Below are positions 49,167 to 58,349 of a DNA stretch of 64,000 nt, piece after piece. Under the pieces are notes generated by a model. That model ran no database searches and was not told where the DNA came from. It worked only from the letters and a program-made list of their open reading frames with translations. This DNA is from Planctomycetaceae bacterium (GTDB taxonomy: Bacteria; Planctomycetota; Planctomycetia; Planctomycetales; Planctomycetaceae). Where the stretch lies: contig JAKFVC010000091.1 of NCBI GenBank assembly GCA_021732415.1, positions 39,393 to 103,392 of the forward strand. The letters run 5' to 3'. The position numbers and the translations under genes were made by a program. Position 1 is the stretch's first letter. Each line of letters starts with the position of its first letter.

Positions 49167-49380
49167 GTTGAATAGACACGAGTCCCCACCAACTTCGGCA
49201 CGCTGACTCTGGGGGATCTTGAGAGTTCCCTGCCAAATTCATTGGCCGGCAGTTCTAAGGGTCAGACAATCAATGCCGGATCACGGCAACCGGGGAACTA
49301 TTCAAAGGACAAGGTTGGAAATGATTCGGGAACCGACTTCGATAACTTGATCAAGGTTGTATTCCGGTCCTCGGATGAGG
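49167..49380 (+). pseudogene. Possible decayed gene fragment
   Basis: A 70-codon open stretch without a start codon reads in part NFGTLTLGDLESSLPNSLAG and ends at TAG 49389. It follows a stop in the same frame, so it is at most a remnant. The composition is protein-like but no family was recognised. Confidence 0.3.
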
Positions 49381-49394
49381 ATGCCTAGCAAACC

Positions 49395-50088
49395 TTGATT
49401 GCCTTATTGTTACGCAATGGCTTGCACGGCACGATGCCGCGTCATGGAGTGGCGGGCGCGGTGATTGGCAATCGATTTCACCTGGAGAGCGGCATGATCA
49501 CGTCTGCCGGAGCGATGGCGATGCTCGACCCCAAGCTCGAAGTCCACACGGCATCACACGAGGTGCTGGTGATCGAACCGCAACAAGGCCAGGTAATCGC
49601 CAAGCTCGGTGGCTTCGGCGGAATCGACCGCGACGGTGCGCCCATCGGATTTCTGTGGTCGAATAGCCTCGTCTTCCACGGGGATCACGTACTAAATAAC
49701 CTTGCGTGAAGTTGGGACAAGGCTCGTGCCACTGTTTCATGACCGTACTCGGTCATTAAGCAGTGCTCCCCAAGCGACCAAATGCAAATCCGCGAATCTC
49801 AGCTGAAGACAGCACTGCTTAGCGACTGAGTACAGTCGCGAAACAGTGGCACGAAACTGGATAAGTCCCAGAATCACGCAAGGGTATTTAGTGACCAACC
49901 TCTCGTTGGATGTGGGCTCTCTTACGTCAGCGAATCTGCGGACAATCGGTGGACCGTGTGCCGCTGCCGTGAAGATCCATACGGTCTCGAGAATCAAGAA
50001 ACGGATAAGGCACAGTGCAGTCCGGCTCGGCAACGGGGATCTGAGGAAGGACAGATTTTGGCACAGTCGTTGGTCCAGTTTCGAGTGA
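49395..50088 (+). pseudogene. Propeller-type gene fragment split by a MITE
   Basis: Left of the element the frame reads GAVIGNRFHLESGMITSAG, then IGFLWSNSLVFHGDHVL, and runs into the element. Right of it the text continues VTNLSLDVGSLTSANLRTIG. Removing 194 bp plus one copy of the TA duplication joins CTA to GTG in frame. The text has a kelch/propeller flavour. The left part has no ATG start, so the gene was probably already incomplete. Confidence 0.65.
49695..49888. mobile_element. 194-bp MITE with 15-bp terminal inverted repeats and TA target duplication
   Basis: The ends are AATAACCTTGCGTGA (49695-49709) and TCACGCAAGGGTATT (49874-49888), matching at 14 of 15 positions. TA flanks both sides (49693-49694 and 49889-49890). 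The interior is another inverted repeat (GTGCCACTGTTTCATGACCG against CGCGAAACAGTGGCACG). TA duplication is the hallmark of IS630/Tc1-mariner transposases, none of which is encoded here. A truncated copy lies at 10963..11135. Confidence 0.88.
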
Positions 50089-50450
50089 CACAAAAACCAG
50101 CCGCCATAACTTCCAATGGTCGAACAAGTTACGAAGCGGCCGTTTGGGCCGTTCCAGTATCTGGGCTACCCTGTGTACTTGGAATGGTAACACACAAATC
50201 TAATATTCCGGCGGCCATGAGTACTCAGCCTGCGAATCGTTTCTGCGCTAACGGATGGTGAAAATCTGCTGAGGCAATGCGCACCTCCGTAGCCGCGTGT
50301 AACCCACCTGCAACCCGGCGCCACTTGTGGTGTAATACCGTTGATTCGCATCGGTCGCGTACGTTCTTGCGCTCCTGTCTGGCGGTCTGTTGCTGCTTTC
50401 CGGAACGTATTGAGCTCGATGTTTCTCCCCCCAATCTGGAGGTCTACAGC
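49889..50450. other. Gap with end of interrupted gene and decayed sequence
   Basis: The first 200 bp hold the right half of the split gene. The rest, up to the start of the Gly/Gln-rich protein gene at 50451, has no recognised gene, RNA or palindrome. It should contain that gene's promoter. Confidence 0.4.
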
Positions 50451-51317
50451 ATGGTGAAGTCTCGTTTGGCAAGTTTTCTGGCAGTTGGCGTGGTGATGTT
50501 CCTGGGTGCTTCGCTGGCCATGGCCCAAGGGCAAGGTCAGGGGCAAGGGCAGGGCGGTCGCGGTCAGGGTGGTCCCGGCCGGGGCGGCTTCGGTGGCCCG
50601 CGAGTCGGTGGTGTGATGGGTCTCCTGAACAACGAAGAAGTTCAGAAGGAATTGGCCCTCGACGATGCGACCAAGGCGAGCGTCAAGAAGGTGACCGACG
50701 CTGCCGGTGAAGAAGCTCGGAAGGAAGCGGGTGAGGGTGGCGGTTTCGCTGGTCTGCGTGATTTGCCTGAAGCCGAACGTCGCGCCAAAATGCAAGAGTT
50801 TCAAGCCAAGGCTGCTGAAGTCCAGGCGAAGGTCGTCGCCAAGTTCCTGCCCCAGGTGAAGGAAGTCCTCACCCCGGCGCAGTTCGAACGTGCTCAGCAG
50901 ATCTACTGGCAGTCCAGCACCGTGCGGGCCCTGTCGGACCCCGATCTGGTGAAGGCTTTGGACGTGACCAAGGAACAAACCGAAAAGATCGCTGCTGTCG
51001 GCAAGGAATATGAAGAAAAGCAACGCGGCCTGTTCGGTGGTGGTCGTGGCCAGGGTGGTGGCGGCGCTGGTGATTTCGCCGCCGCTCGTGAAAAGATGAA
51101 TGAATTGAACAAGGAACGTGACACGAAAGTCACGGACGTTTTGACTGCCGACCAGAAGGCCAAGTTCGCAACGCTGAAGGGCAAGGAATTCGACGTCTCC
51201 AAGCTGCGTGGCGGCTTCGGTGGCGGTCGCGGTGGCCGTGGTGGTGCAGGCGGCCGTCCGGCCGGTGCTGGACGCCCCGAGGCCGAGAAGAAGGCTGACG
51301 AAAAGAAGGCTGAATAG
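50451..51317 (+). CDS. Secreted Gly/Gln/Arg-rich protein, Spy/CpxP-like repeats
   Basis: The 288-residue product has a signal peptide (LASFLAVGVVMFLGASLAMA). A low-complexity Q-G/R-G tract spans about residues 24-45. Two charged helical segments follow, with Spy/LTXXQ-like spacing (LTPAQFERAQQIYWQSS; LTADQKAKFATLKG). A second Gly-rich tract separates them, and the tail ends GGFGGGRGG then EKKADEKKAE. The LTxxQ pattern is known from periplasmic Spy-type chaperones; many planctomycetes carry such proteins. The start follows TGGAGG. A strong terminator follows the stop. Confidence 0.82.
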   Translation: MVKSRLASFLAVGVVMFLGASLAMAQGQGQGQGQGGRGQGGPGRGGFGGPRVGGVMGLLNNEEVQKELALDDATKASVKKVTDAAGEEARKEAGEGGGFAGLRDLPEAERRAKMQEFQAKAAEVQAKVVAKFLPQVKEVLTPAQFERAQQIYWQSSTVRALSDPDLVKALDVTKEQTEKIAAVGKEYEEKQRGLFGGGRGQGGGGAGDFAAAREKMNELNKERDTKVTDVLTADQKAKFATLKGKEFDVSKLRGGFGGGRGGRGGAGGRPAGAGRPEAEKKADEKKAE

Positions 51318-51360
51318 TCAGCCTCCAGGCCGCAGTCTTCGCAGCCATTCTGTTTGAATC

Positions 51361-51396
51361 AAACGCCCGGTGTCTTACGAGACGCCGGGCGTTTTT
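51361..51396 (+). terminator. Strong intrinsic terminator
   Basis: The stem AAACGCCCGGTGTCT / AGACGCCGGGCGTTT has a short loop and is followed by a T-run. It lies 43 bp after the Gly/Gln-rich protein stop. Confidence 0.93.
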
Positions 51397-51421
51397 GTGC
51401 GCGCTGAGAGATCGTCATTTA

Positions 51422-51769
51422 TCGTGGGATGGGTCTCCAGACCCGTCTGAGCCCGTAACATTCGGCGTAAAACACATTAACCCTCGCGAGCTTCGCGCAG
51501 CGCACGACTTGATTTCAGCAGCGATGTCCGTTTGCTTCAATACGGCCAAGATCCGGGTGCCACTGGCTGTGCCAGTGCTTTGCAGGGTAGCGAGCCGATA
51601 GACTCCCGGCACTGGCATAGCCAGTGGCACCCAACCGAAAGGTTAAGGCGTGGAAAAAGTTTAGACTTTATTGATTGATGCAACCTGTGCGCTCCGCGAA
51701 GCTCGCGAGGGTTAATGTGTTTCACGCCGAATGTTGCAGGCTCAGACGGGTCGGAGACCCATCCCACGA
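51422..51769. repeat. Long nested palindrome, GGGTCTCC family (copy a)
   Basis: The outer arms of about 84 bp (51422-51505 and 51687-51769) begin TCGTGGGATGGGTCTCCAG and its complement and include the CTCGCGAGCTTCGCGCAGCG stretch. Inner 24-bp arms at 51555-51578 and 51609-51632 match at 23 positions. The arms end a few bases from the DinB-like gene's stop (51772). A sister copy lies at 63052..63275. Confidence 0.93.
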
Positions 51770-51771
51770 AT

Positions 51772-52281
51772 TCACAGCCCCAAGACTCCGCCCAGTCCCT
51801 GCGTTCTGCGCCAGGCAGAAATCTGACCGGCGTGCATTGAGAAATGAGTGGTCATGATGTGCCCCAGCAGATCACCCACGGTGGGCAGTTCTTCCTTGAA
51901 GAACGGGGCCTTGTGCGGAGCATCAATGAGCTCCGCGGGAGCCTCTTTCACAGCGGCGATGAGGGCGCGATAGTTTGCTTCGACCGTCTCCAGCAGTTCC
52001 TGGCACGAGGGATAGATCGAGTGATCGGCCACAGGTTGCGAGCCCATTCCGAACAGCGCCCGCCACTCGCGCGGGCAGCGGCTCTTCTGTCCGACCATCA
52101 GCAACGCAGAATCACCGACAATGGCCAGATGGCCGAGCACCCAGGCAGGGTGATTCATCCCCGGCGCCGGCTGATTCGCCCGTTTCTCCTCAGGGATATC
52201 TTGCACCAGCTTGCGGCAATATCCCAAGGCAAAGTTGCAGAGTGTGGATTCACGTTCGAACATATTGAGATGTCCCTCCAT
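51772..52281 (-). CDS. DinB-family protein, translationally coupled to hemL
   Basis: The 169-residue protein has the DinB helical bundle pattern, with possible metal-binding histidines in NHPAWVLGHLAIVGD and GHIMTTHFSMHAGQISAWRR. DinB-like proteins are often thiol-dependent transferases or of unknown function. The ATG at 52281 overlaps the hemL TGA (TGATG), so translation is probably coupled. A GTG one codon earlier or ATG 52263 are alternatives. Confidence 0.85.
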   Translation of the reverse strand: MEGHLNMFERESTLCNFALGYCRKLVQDIPEEKRANQPAPGMNHPAWVLGHLAIVGDSALLMVGQKSRCPREWRALFGMGSQPVADHSIYPSCQELLETVEANYRALIAAVKEAPAELIDAPHKAPFFKEELPTVGDLLGHIMTTHFSMHAGQISAWRRTQGLGGVLGL

Positions 52282-53567
52282 CACGCCTGCAGTACATTCC
52301 GTGCCGCGGCAATTGTGGCATCGATATCGGCTTCGGAATGCGTGGCTGAAACAAAGTTCGCTTCATATTGACTGCACGGCAGGTACACTCCCTGGTCAAT
52401 CATGCCCCAGAAATACTGGGCAAAGCGTTGAGTATTACTGCGGCTGGCAATGGTGTAGTTCGTGACCGGATCCGGGTTGAAGAACAACGTGAACATGCTG
52501 CCCACTTGGGCCGTCGTGTAAGGCACACCAGCAGCTTGAGCGGCGCTCGCGAGACCCGCGACCAGCCGTTTGGTTTTGATCTCCAGTGCTGGATAGGGGT
52601 TCGTGGACTTCAGCGTTTTCAGCGTGGCGATGCCACTCGCCATCGCCACCGGATTGCCCGAGAGTGTCCCTGCTTGGTACACCGGTCCTAGGGGCGAAAT
52701 CTTCCGCATGATGTCGGCCCGGCCGCCGTAGGCTCCGACCGGCATGCCGCCACCGATGATCTTGCCGAGGGTCGTCAGATCGGGCTTGATCCCATACAAA
52801 GCCTGGGCACCGCCGAATGCGACTCGGAACCCCGTCATGACCTCATCGAAAATCAGCACGGAGCCGTGTTTCGTACACAACTCGCGCGTGGCTTCGAGGA
52901 ACCCTGGCACGGGGAGCACACAGCCCATATTGCCGACGACGGGCTCCAAAATCACGCAAGCGATTTCATCGCCACGCTTCTTGAAAGCTTCGGCCAATTC
53001 ATTGATGTTGTTGTATTCCAGGCACAAGGTGTCGGCGGTGCAACCGGGGGGCACACCGGGACTGGATGGGGTGCCGAGTGTCGTCGCCGCGCTGCCCGCT
53101 TTGACGAGCAAACTGTCGACATGGCCGTGATAGCAGCCGGCAAACTTGATGATCAGATTGCGGCCGGTGAAACCCCGCGCGAGTCGGATGGCGCTCATCG
53201 TCGCTTCGGTGCCAGAGTTGACCATCCGCACCATTTCAATCGAGGGGACGGCTTCGATGACCAACTCGGCCATTTCGGTTTCCAGCTCGGTCGGAGCACC
53301 GAAACTGGTCCCGCGTTGCAGGGCGTCGGTAATCGCCGCGATTACGGCAGGATGGCGGTGTCCCAGGATATGCGGACCCCAGGAGCCGATGTAGTCGATC
53401 AGGCGATTGCCGTCGACATCCCACAGATAGGGGCCATTACCGCGCGAAATGATCAGCGGTTCGCCGCCTACGCCACCGAAGGCCCGAGCAGGACTATTCA
53501 CGCCACCGGGAATGGTCAGGCAGGCTCGCTGGTAGTGGGCGTGACTTTTTTCGCGTGAAATCGGCAT
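52281..53567 (-). CDS. hemL: Glutamate-1-semialdehyde 2,1-aminomutase
   Basis: The 428-residue PLP enzyme converts glutamate-1-semialdehyde to 5-aminolevulinate in the C5 pathway of tetrapyrrole synthesis. It shows the family start ([20 protein letters not shown]), [49 protein letters not shown] and the PLP lysine 269 in [19 protein letters not shown]. The length is standard. It lies upstream of the overlapping DinB-like gene. Confidence 0.96.
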   Translation of the reverse strand: MPISREKSHAHYQRACLTIPGGVNSPARAFGGVGGEPLIISRGNGPYLWDVDGNRLIDYIGSWGPHILGHRHPAVIAAITDALQRGTSFGAPTELETEMAELVIEAVPSIEMVRMVNSGTEATMSAIRLARGFTGRNLIIKFAGCYHGHVDSLLVKAGSAATTLGTPSSPGVPPGCTADTLCLEYNNINELAEAFKKRGDEIACVILEPVVGNMGCVLPVPGFLEATRELCTKHGSVLIFDEVMTGFRVAFGGAQALYGIKPDLTTLGKIIGGGMPVGAYGGRADIMRKISPLGPVYQAGTLSGNPVAMASGIATLKTLKSTNPYPALEIKTKRLVAGLASAAQAAGVPYTTAQVGSMFTLFFNPDPVTNYTIASRSNTQRFAQYFWGMIDQGVYLPCSQYEANFVSATHSEADIDATIAAARNVLQA

Positions 53568-53672
53568 GTTGCAATCTCTAGGAGGGAAAGACGTTAGTCA
53601 GATCGATTATAGTTGCGATCAGAGTTAACTCCAACGGTCGCCCCGGAAGGCCAGACTGAGAGGTGCAAGTCC

Positions 53673-54368
53673 ATGAAAGTTTGCATTTCGAAAACGGACC
53701 AGATCCCATTTGTCTGCGCGGTTTGCGGTGGTGCAGCACAGCGCAGTGTCGTGCAGACCTACGCGTCGAATTTGCTCACGGTTGATGGGCTAAAGTTGCT
53801 GGCACGCAGCTACTTTTTGTTGCTGGCTCCATTCGCGCTCGCTGCGGTATCTGGTCCTGAAGGATGGATGGAAGGGGCTATGATTGCTTTTTTGCTGTTG
53901 ATAGCAACCTTTGTCGCCAGCCTGTTTGTGATCCACAGAATCATCAAAAGACTGAATCCATCAATTCAAAGGAAACTCCCGTTTTGCGCATCACATGCGC
54001 CCTTGATGGCGTTGTTGGAGCGTCTAAGAACGTGGCAACTGGTCGTAGCGGTCGTGGTCTATTTCACGGGCTTGTGCATGTTCGTGAATACGGAATTGTC
54101 GTGGATCTTACTCGCCTCAACCGCAATCGCGGCGGTCCTGGTTCTTTTGACCCACGACTTCTTCCTGAATCCCAGCCGTGTCGACGACCACATAGTCACC
54201 CTCTTGGGAGTTCATCGAGAATTCGCAGTCCAGTTCGAAAAACTGAATGTTCTTGGTATGCGCGATGCCTTGAGTCTTCCAGATGTCAAAACTAGGGAAA
54301 GTGATTTATTTGTAGTCGACCCCGATTTTGAAGATCGCCAGGACTGGTTGCCCAAGATTGAATTGTGA
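53673..54368 (+). CDS. Hypothetical membrane protein with N-terminal cysteine pair
   Basis: The 231-residue protein has a CAVCGG motif near residue 15 and a later CASH, which could bind zinc. Four hydrophobic segments follow in two hairpins (SYFLLLAPFALAAVS; MIAFLLLIATFVASLFVI; QLVVAVVVYFTGLCMFV; WILLASTAIAAVLVLL). An acidic C-terminal cytoplasmic part is likely. No family was recognised. ATG 53673 follows GAGAGGTG. It is convergent with the next gene. Confidence 0.7.
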   Translation: MKVCISKTDQIPFVCAVCGGAAQRSVVQTYASNLLTVDGLKLLARSYFLLLAPFALAAVSGPEGWMEGAMIAFLLLIATFVASLFVIHRIIKRLNPSIQRKLPFCASHAPLMALLERLRTWQLVVAVVVYFTGLCMFVNTELSWILLASTAIAAVLVLLTHDFFLNPSRVDDHIVTLLGVHREFAVQFEKLNVLGMRDALSLPDVKTRESDLFVVDPDFEDRQDWLPKIEL

Positions 54369-54436
54369 CTCCGTCCGGAGCTTCACCGACATCCTGAAGT
54401 TGAAGTTGTTGCCTGGAGCTTCGAACGCTATCAATA

Positions 54437-55675
54437 CTACCAGCCGTCCTCGTCATAGTCGTACTGCTTGGGTGCGTTACCTTGTTTCTCGGTAATCTTC
54501 AGGCGTTTCACGGACTTGTTGGCGGGCAAGATCTTTTCGAGTTTCACGTCGAAGAGCCAATCCGCTCCAAAGTCAAAATGAAACCGCATCGACCCGCCTG
54601 GATCCAGGGGCAGATAACCAATTGCGAATTCGTCGCAGAACTCGTCAACTCCGTCGAGACCTTCGGGGCCAATGCAAAAATCCTGCCCGGATCGATCTCG
54701 CATTTCGAATTGGTACAGATGATCCAAATCAAACTTGAATGCCTTCAGAATCCCTTCCGCGAACTCATCGGCGCCGATGTCGGCCGCAATCAGGATTCGC
54801 CTCCACACTGTGCCCAACGAGACCTTAAACTGCCAGATTCCATCCACGAATTCTGCTGGCACGGGCTGCAGCGTGTTGTGGCAATCAGGAAAGACGTCGC
54901 GAAAAATATCTGCCAGCCATTTTCCTTCGTCGGATTGGCGATCCCGAACAATATCCAGAAACATGTACTCCAATGAGGTATCACTCAACCGAGTCATGAA
55001 CGCCTTACCAAATTCTGTGAATTGCACGGACTTGATACGCCAGTTTTCTCCCTCTTCAGGAGTAACACGGGCGATGTCCAGGATGCCGAAGAGTTCCAAT
55101 AGCGCCGCAGCGGTTTGATCGGTCCAGCCAAAAAAATGCTCGGATGCAGGCGTGGAAGCACCGCCCTTTGGGCTCCTGCAATAATGCTCAAGATACATCT
55201 GCACGGCTCGAAAGGGGCCGTTGCGGGATGACTCGTCTGACGAAATCATGCCCCAATTGCTGGTCATCAGGGCTTGGAACAAAGTGAGGTATTTTTCGAC
55301 CGGATTGAGTGCTATCCACTGAGAGATGATCGGCGGATTGAGTACGAGGCGGCCGCTGGCCCCTTGACCCGACGCGATACCCAACCCCGTGGCCCTCAAC
55401 AGCAGATACAGGCCATTCAAATGGGGAAATGAGAGTTGTTGCGGCCGCGCCAGTTTGGGGCGCAGGGGATGAGTCATTCGCTCATCCAGGTCATTCAGTG
55501 CCGCCAGGGGGATGCGGACATTCTTGCCGGAACTTCGCAAGCCATCGGGCCCGATGAAAGAGAGCAGCGATTCGAAGTCGGCCAGGATCGTACCGGGACC
55601 AGATTCATCGAATTTCGTGGCTTGGAGAGCCTTCAATTGAGAGCTGCTGACTTTCTGCATGAGTGTTTCCTGCAT
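54437..55675 (-). CDS. Protein with C-terminal pRiA4b ORF-3-like (IS1096 TnpR-like) domain
   Basis: The 412-residue cytoplasmic protein has a helical N-terminal region. From about residue 275 it has a domain resembling plasmid pRiA4b ORF-3 proteins (FKVSLGTVWRRILIAADIG; FDLDHLYQFEM; DFGADWLFDVKLEKIL). That domain occurs in passenger genes of some transposons and also in chromosomal proteins, so it does not prove mobility. It is transcribed away from its neighbours, and its start lies 72 bp from sucD. Confidence 0.75.
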   Translation of the reverse strand: MQETLMQKVSSSQLKALQATKFDESGPGTILADFESLLSFIGPDGLRSSGKNVRIPLAALNDLDERMTHPLRPKLARPQQLSFPHLNGLYLLLRATGLGIASGQGASGRLVLNPPIISQWIALNPVEKYLTLFQALMTSNWGMISSDESSRNGPFRAVQMYLEHYCRSPKGGASTPASEHFFGWTDQTAAALLELFGILDIARVTPEEGENWRIKSVQFTEFGKAFMTRLSDTSLEYMFLDIVRDRQSDEGKWLADIFRDVFPDCHNTLQPVPAEFVDGIWQFKVSLGTVWRRILIAADIGADEFAEGILKAFKFDLDHLYQFEMRDRSGQDFCIGPEGLDGVDEFCDEFAIGYLPLDPGGSMRFHFDFGADWLFDVKLEKILPANKSVKRLKITEKQGNAPKQYDYDEDGW

Positions 55676-55686
55676 CCAAAATGAAA

Positions 55687-55715
55687 CTAGCCTTCTGGTA
55701 TCACCGGAAGGCTAG
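55687..55715. terminator. Hairpin downstream of sucD
   Basis: CTAGCCTTCTGGT / ACCGGAAGGCTAG forms a 13-bp stem (one mismatch) with an ATC loop between the sucD stop and the start of the next gene. On the minus strand it is followed by TTTCATTTTGG, a weak U-tract. It is the probable end of the sucCD transcript. Confidence 0.7.
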
Positions 55716-55746
55716 CGAACTCATCTTTCACACTCCGTGACAACTG

Positions 55747-56631
55747 CTACTTACCGGCCTTCTTGGCGATGGCACGCTGGACTGCGGTACCCATATCGGC
55801 TGGGCTTTGTGCGACCACGACGCCCGCGGCTTCCAGGGCGTCGATCTTTTCTTGAGCCGTTCCCTTACCGCCCGAGATGATAGCGCCAGCGTGACCCATG
55901 CGCTTCCCTGGAGGGGCGGTCCGACCGGCGATGAACGCGGCTACCGGCTTGGTGACGTGAGCCTTAATGAAGTTCGCGGCGTCGATTTCGGCGCTGCCGC
56001 CGATTTCGCCCATCATCAGGATGGCTTCTGTGGCCGGATCCTTCTCGAACATGTCCAGCAATTCGATGAAGCTCGTGCCGACGATCGGGTCGCCACCCAG
56101 GCCCACGCAGGTCGATTGACCCAGCCCCAGGCTCGTCAGTTGCCAGACCGCTTCGTAGGTCAGGGTGCCACTACGGCTCATCAGGCCGACCGGGCCAGCC
56201 TTGTGGATATAGCCGGGCATGATGCCAATTTTGGCGATTCCGGGAGTGATCACACCGGGGCAGTTCGGGCCGATCAGGCGGCTGCCCTTGCCCTTGAGGT
56301 AGGTGGTCACCGCGACCATATCGAGGACGGGCACGCCTTCGGTGATGGCGATGATCAGCTTCATACCCGCGTCGCAGGCTTCCATTATGGCGTCCGCACA
56401 GAACGGAGGCGGGACGAAAATCATCGTCGTGTTGGCACCGGTCTTCTGGACGGCGTCGGCCACCGTGTTGAAGACGGGGAACCCATCGATCTCTGTGCCA
56501 CCCTTACCGGGCGTCACGCCGCCGACCATCGGCGTGCCGTATTCACGGCATTTCTGGCTATGAAACAACCCCGACTTGCCGGTGATGCCCTGGCAGATGA
56601 CCTTTGTGTCGCGATCTACAAGAATACTCAT
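55747..56631 (-). CDS. sucD: Succinate-CoA ligase, alpha subunit
   Basis: The 294-residue subunit has the CoA-binding Rossmann domain ([33 protein letters not shown]). The phosphorylated histidine lies in [20 protein letters not shown] near residue 245. The enzyme interconverts succinyl-CoA and succinate with substrate-level phosphorylation in the TCA cycle. The length is normal. The beta subunit gene is upstream; the 203-bp gap between them holds a palindrome. Confidence 0.97.
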   Translation of the reverse strand: MSILVDRDTKVICQGITGKSGLFHSQKCREYGTPMVGGVTPGKGGTEIDGFPVFNTVADAVQKTGANTTMIFVPPPFCADAIMEACDAGMKLIIAITEGVPVLDMVAVTTYLKGKGSRLIGPNCPGVITPGIAKIGIMPGYIHKAGPVGLMSRSGTLTYEAVWQLTSLGLGQSTCVGLGGDPIVGTSFIELLDMFEKDPATEAILMMGEIGGSAEIDAANFIKAHVTKPVAAFIAGRTAPPGKRMGHAGAIISGGKGTAQEKIDALEAAGVVVAQSPADMGTAVQRAIAKKAGK

Positions 56632-56670
56632 GGGAAAATGCTTCGCTATGTTATGCTTTGTGGTTCAGCA

Positions 56671-56830
56671 AAAATGACTAATGTCTAATGACTAATGTCT
56701 AAATTTGTTGCTTCCGCTCGGGTCTGAAATGGATTCAAACCGCGCGAAATGGAATTCGGCAGAGTTTCCATGTCCATGTCGCAGCCCATGTCTTTCCTTT
56801 TAGACATTAGTCATTAGACATTAGACATTT
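56671..56830. repeat. Palindrome, TAATGAC periodic family (copy a), inside the sucC-sucD gap
   Basis: The arms at 56671-56703 and 56799-56830 are built from alternating TAATGAC and TAATGTC units of 7 bp. A second copy at 63762..63848 differs by matched substitutions (GTC to GCC on one arm, GAC to GGC on the other). Confidence 0.93.
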
Positions 56831-56834
56831 CACC

Positions 56835-58022
56835 CTACGCCCCCAGCGTTCCCACGACCTTCTTCGCCGCGTCGGTCAGGTCTGTTGCTGTGATGATGTC
56901 GCGACCGCTTTCGGCCAGCATCTTGCGGGCGAGATCGACGTTGGTTCCCTCGAGTCGCACGACCAGCGGTACAGTAAAGCCGACTTTCTCGTACGCCGTC
57001 AGCAACGCGGTGACGATCGTATCGCACTGCATAATGCCGCCGAAGATGTTGACCAGCACCGCTTTGACGTTGGAATCCGCGAGGATGATCTTGAACGCCT
57101 CGGTCACTTGATCGACATTAGCTCCGCCGCCGACATCCAGGAAGTTCGCGGGCTGGCCGCCGTGCAGCTTGATCAAGTCCATGGTGCTCATGGCCAGGCC
57201 GGCACCGTTCACGAGACAACCGATATTGCCTTCCAGCTTGACGTAGCTCAGGCCGGTTTCCGACGCCCGCACTTCCATCGGCTCTTCTTCCGATAGATCG
57301 CGGTATTCTTTCAGGGCTGCGTGACGGAACAGGGCGTTGTCATCGAACGTGACCTTCGCATCGAGAGCGAATAGTTCACCCTCTTTCGTGATCACCAGCG
57401 GGTTGATCTCGGCCATGCTGCAGTCGTTGTCGATGAAGAACTTGCAGATCTGCGGCAGGAATTTCTCGGCGGCACGAATGGCGGGGCCTTCAAAGCCCAG
57501 CTTGAACGCCAGATTGCGAGCTTGGAACGCATGCAGTCCATTCAACCCGTCGAACTTCTCCTTGAGGATTTTTTCGGGGTGATGCTCGGCGACTTCTTCG
57601 ATCTCGACGCCACCTTCGGTCGACATGATCAGCACGGGCCCGCCCGCTTCGCGATCCACGACGATTCCGAGATAGAGTTCGCGGGCAATATTGAGGCCGC
57701 CCTCAACGTAGATTGTGTTGACCTTCTTGCCTTCCGGCCCGGTCTGCACGGTCACCAGAGTGTTGCCGAGAATGCGTGCCGCGTTCTCTTTGGCTTCCTC
57801 GGCGGATTTTACGAGAACCACGCCGCGTTGTTGCGGTTGTTCCTTGAAGGTTCCCTTACCACGGCCGCCCGCGTGAATTTGCGACTTCACGACGGCGATT
57901 TTGCCGCCCAGCTTCGTGAAAGCGGCTGCCGCTTCCTCCGGAGTTTTGGCCACAATGCCGGGGGGCACGGGAATTCCGGCCTTGGCGAACAGTAACTTAC
58001 CCTGATATTCGTGGATCTTCAT
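56835..58022 (-). CDS. sucC: Succinate-CoA ligase, beta subunit
   Basis: The 395-residue subunit has an ATP-grasp N-terminal domain ([48 protein letters not shown]). The C-terminal CoA-ligase domain carries [20 protein letters not shown] and [11 protein letters not shown]. It starts at ATG 58022 and precedes sucD on the minus strand. The stop lies 203 bp before sucD with a palindrome in between, a looser arrangement than the usual tight sucCD. Confidence 0.97.
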   Translation of the reverse strand: MKIHEYQGKLLFAKAGIPVPPGIVAKTPEEAAAAFTKLGGKIAVVKSQIHAGGRGKGTFKEQPQQRGVVLVKSAEEAKENAARILGNTLVTVQTGPEGKKVNTIYVEGGLNIARELYLGIVVDREAGGPVLIMSTEGGVEIEEVAEHHPEKILKEKFDGLNGLHAFQARNLAFKLGFEGPAIRAAEKFLPQICKFFIDNDCSMAEINPLVITKEGELFALDAKVTFDDNALFRHAALKEYRDLSEEEPMEVRASETGLSYVKLEGNIGCLVNGAGLAMSTMDLIKLHGGQPANFLDVGGGANVDQVTEAFKIILADSNVKAVLVNIFGGIMQCDTIVTALLTAYEKVGFTVPLVVRLEGTNVDLARKMLAESGRDIITATDLTDAAKKVVGTLGA

Positions 58023-58349
58023 TGCCGACCCTGGAGAAAACGTGTCAGATCAAGTTCAAACCTGGCGGAAATCGTTTTGAGCACTTTTCCACCGGACAGG
58101 GCCATGATATCGAGACCGTTCGCCCATCGGAAGCGCACGCCAATTCCCGTGTTCTGAACGTAAGTTACGATTCTGTAAGCACCAACGGCGAGGCAAGGCG
58201 ACCGGTGGAGAAGAAGAAACCCGTTTATCCACAGATTTCGCAGATGACGCAGATCAAGAATTGGATTCAAATCTGCGTCATCTGCGAAATCTGTGGATAG
58301 AACTCTTCGTGCTCCACTCAAGAACCCAAACCCTCCTGGAGATTGACCC
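58023..58349. other. Divergent region between sucC and the FucU-like gene
   Basis: The 327-bp gap contains the palindrome at 58227..58298 and must hold the sucC promoter. No other feature was seen. Confidence 0.45.
58227..58298. repeat. Palindrome, periodic-arm family 3
   Basis: Perfect 28-bp arms (58227-58254 and 58271-58298) repeat CAGAT at 9-10 bp spacing (ATCCACAGATTTCGCAGATG...). The architecture is the same as 3624..3705 and 40543..40627, with a different unit. Confidence 0.95.

Noticed and set aside
48154..49242. A 362-codon minus-strand open frame
   Set aside because: It is antisense to the secreted hydrolase and lacks any recognisable motif.
49167..49380. An intact small gene
   Set aside because: There is no start codon and a stop lies just upstream in frame, so it is listed only as a possible remnant.
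54437..55675. A transposon because of the IS1096/pRiA4b-like domain
   Set aside because: No transposase or terminal repeats flank the gene; the domain is also found in chromosomal proteins.
55807..56688. A 293-codon plus-strand open frame
   Set aside because: It is antisense to sucD and low in hydrophobic residues, with His/Arg/Asp-rich shadow composition.
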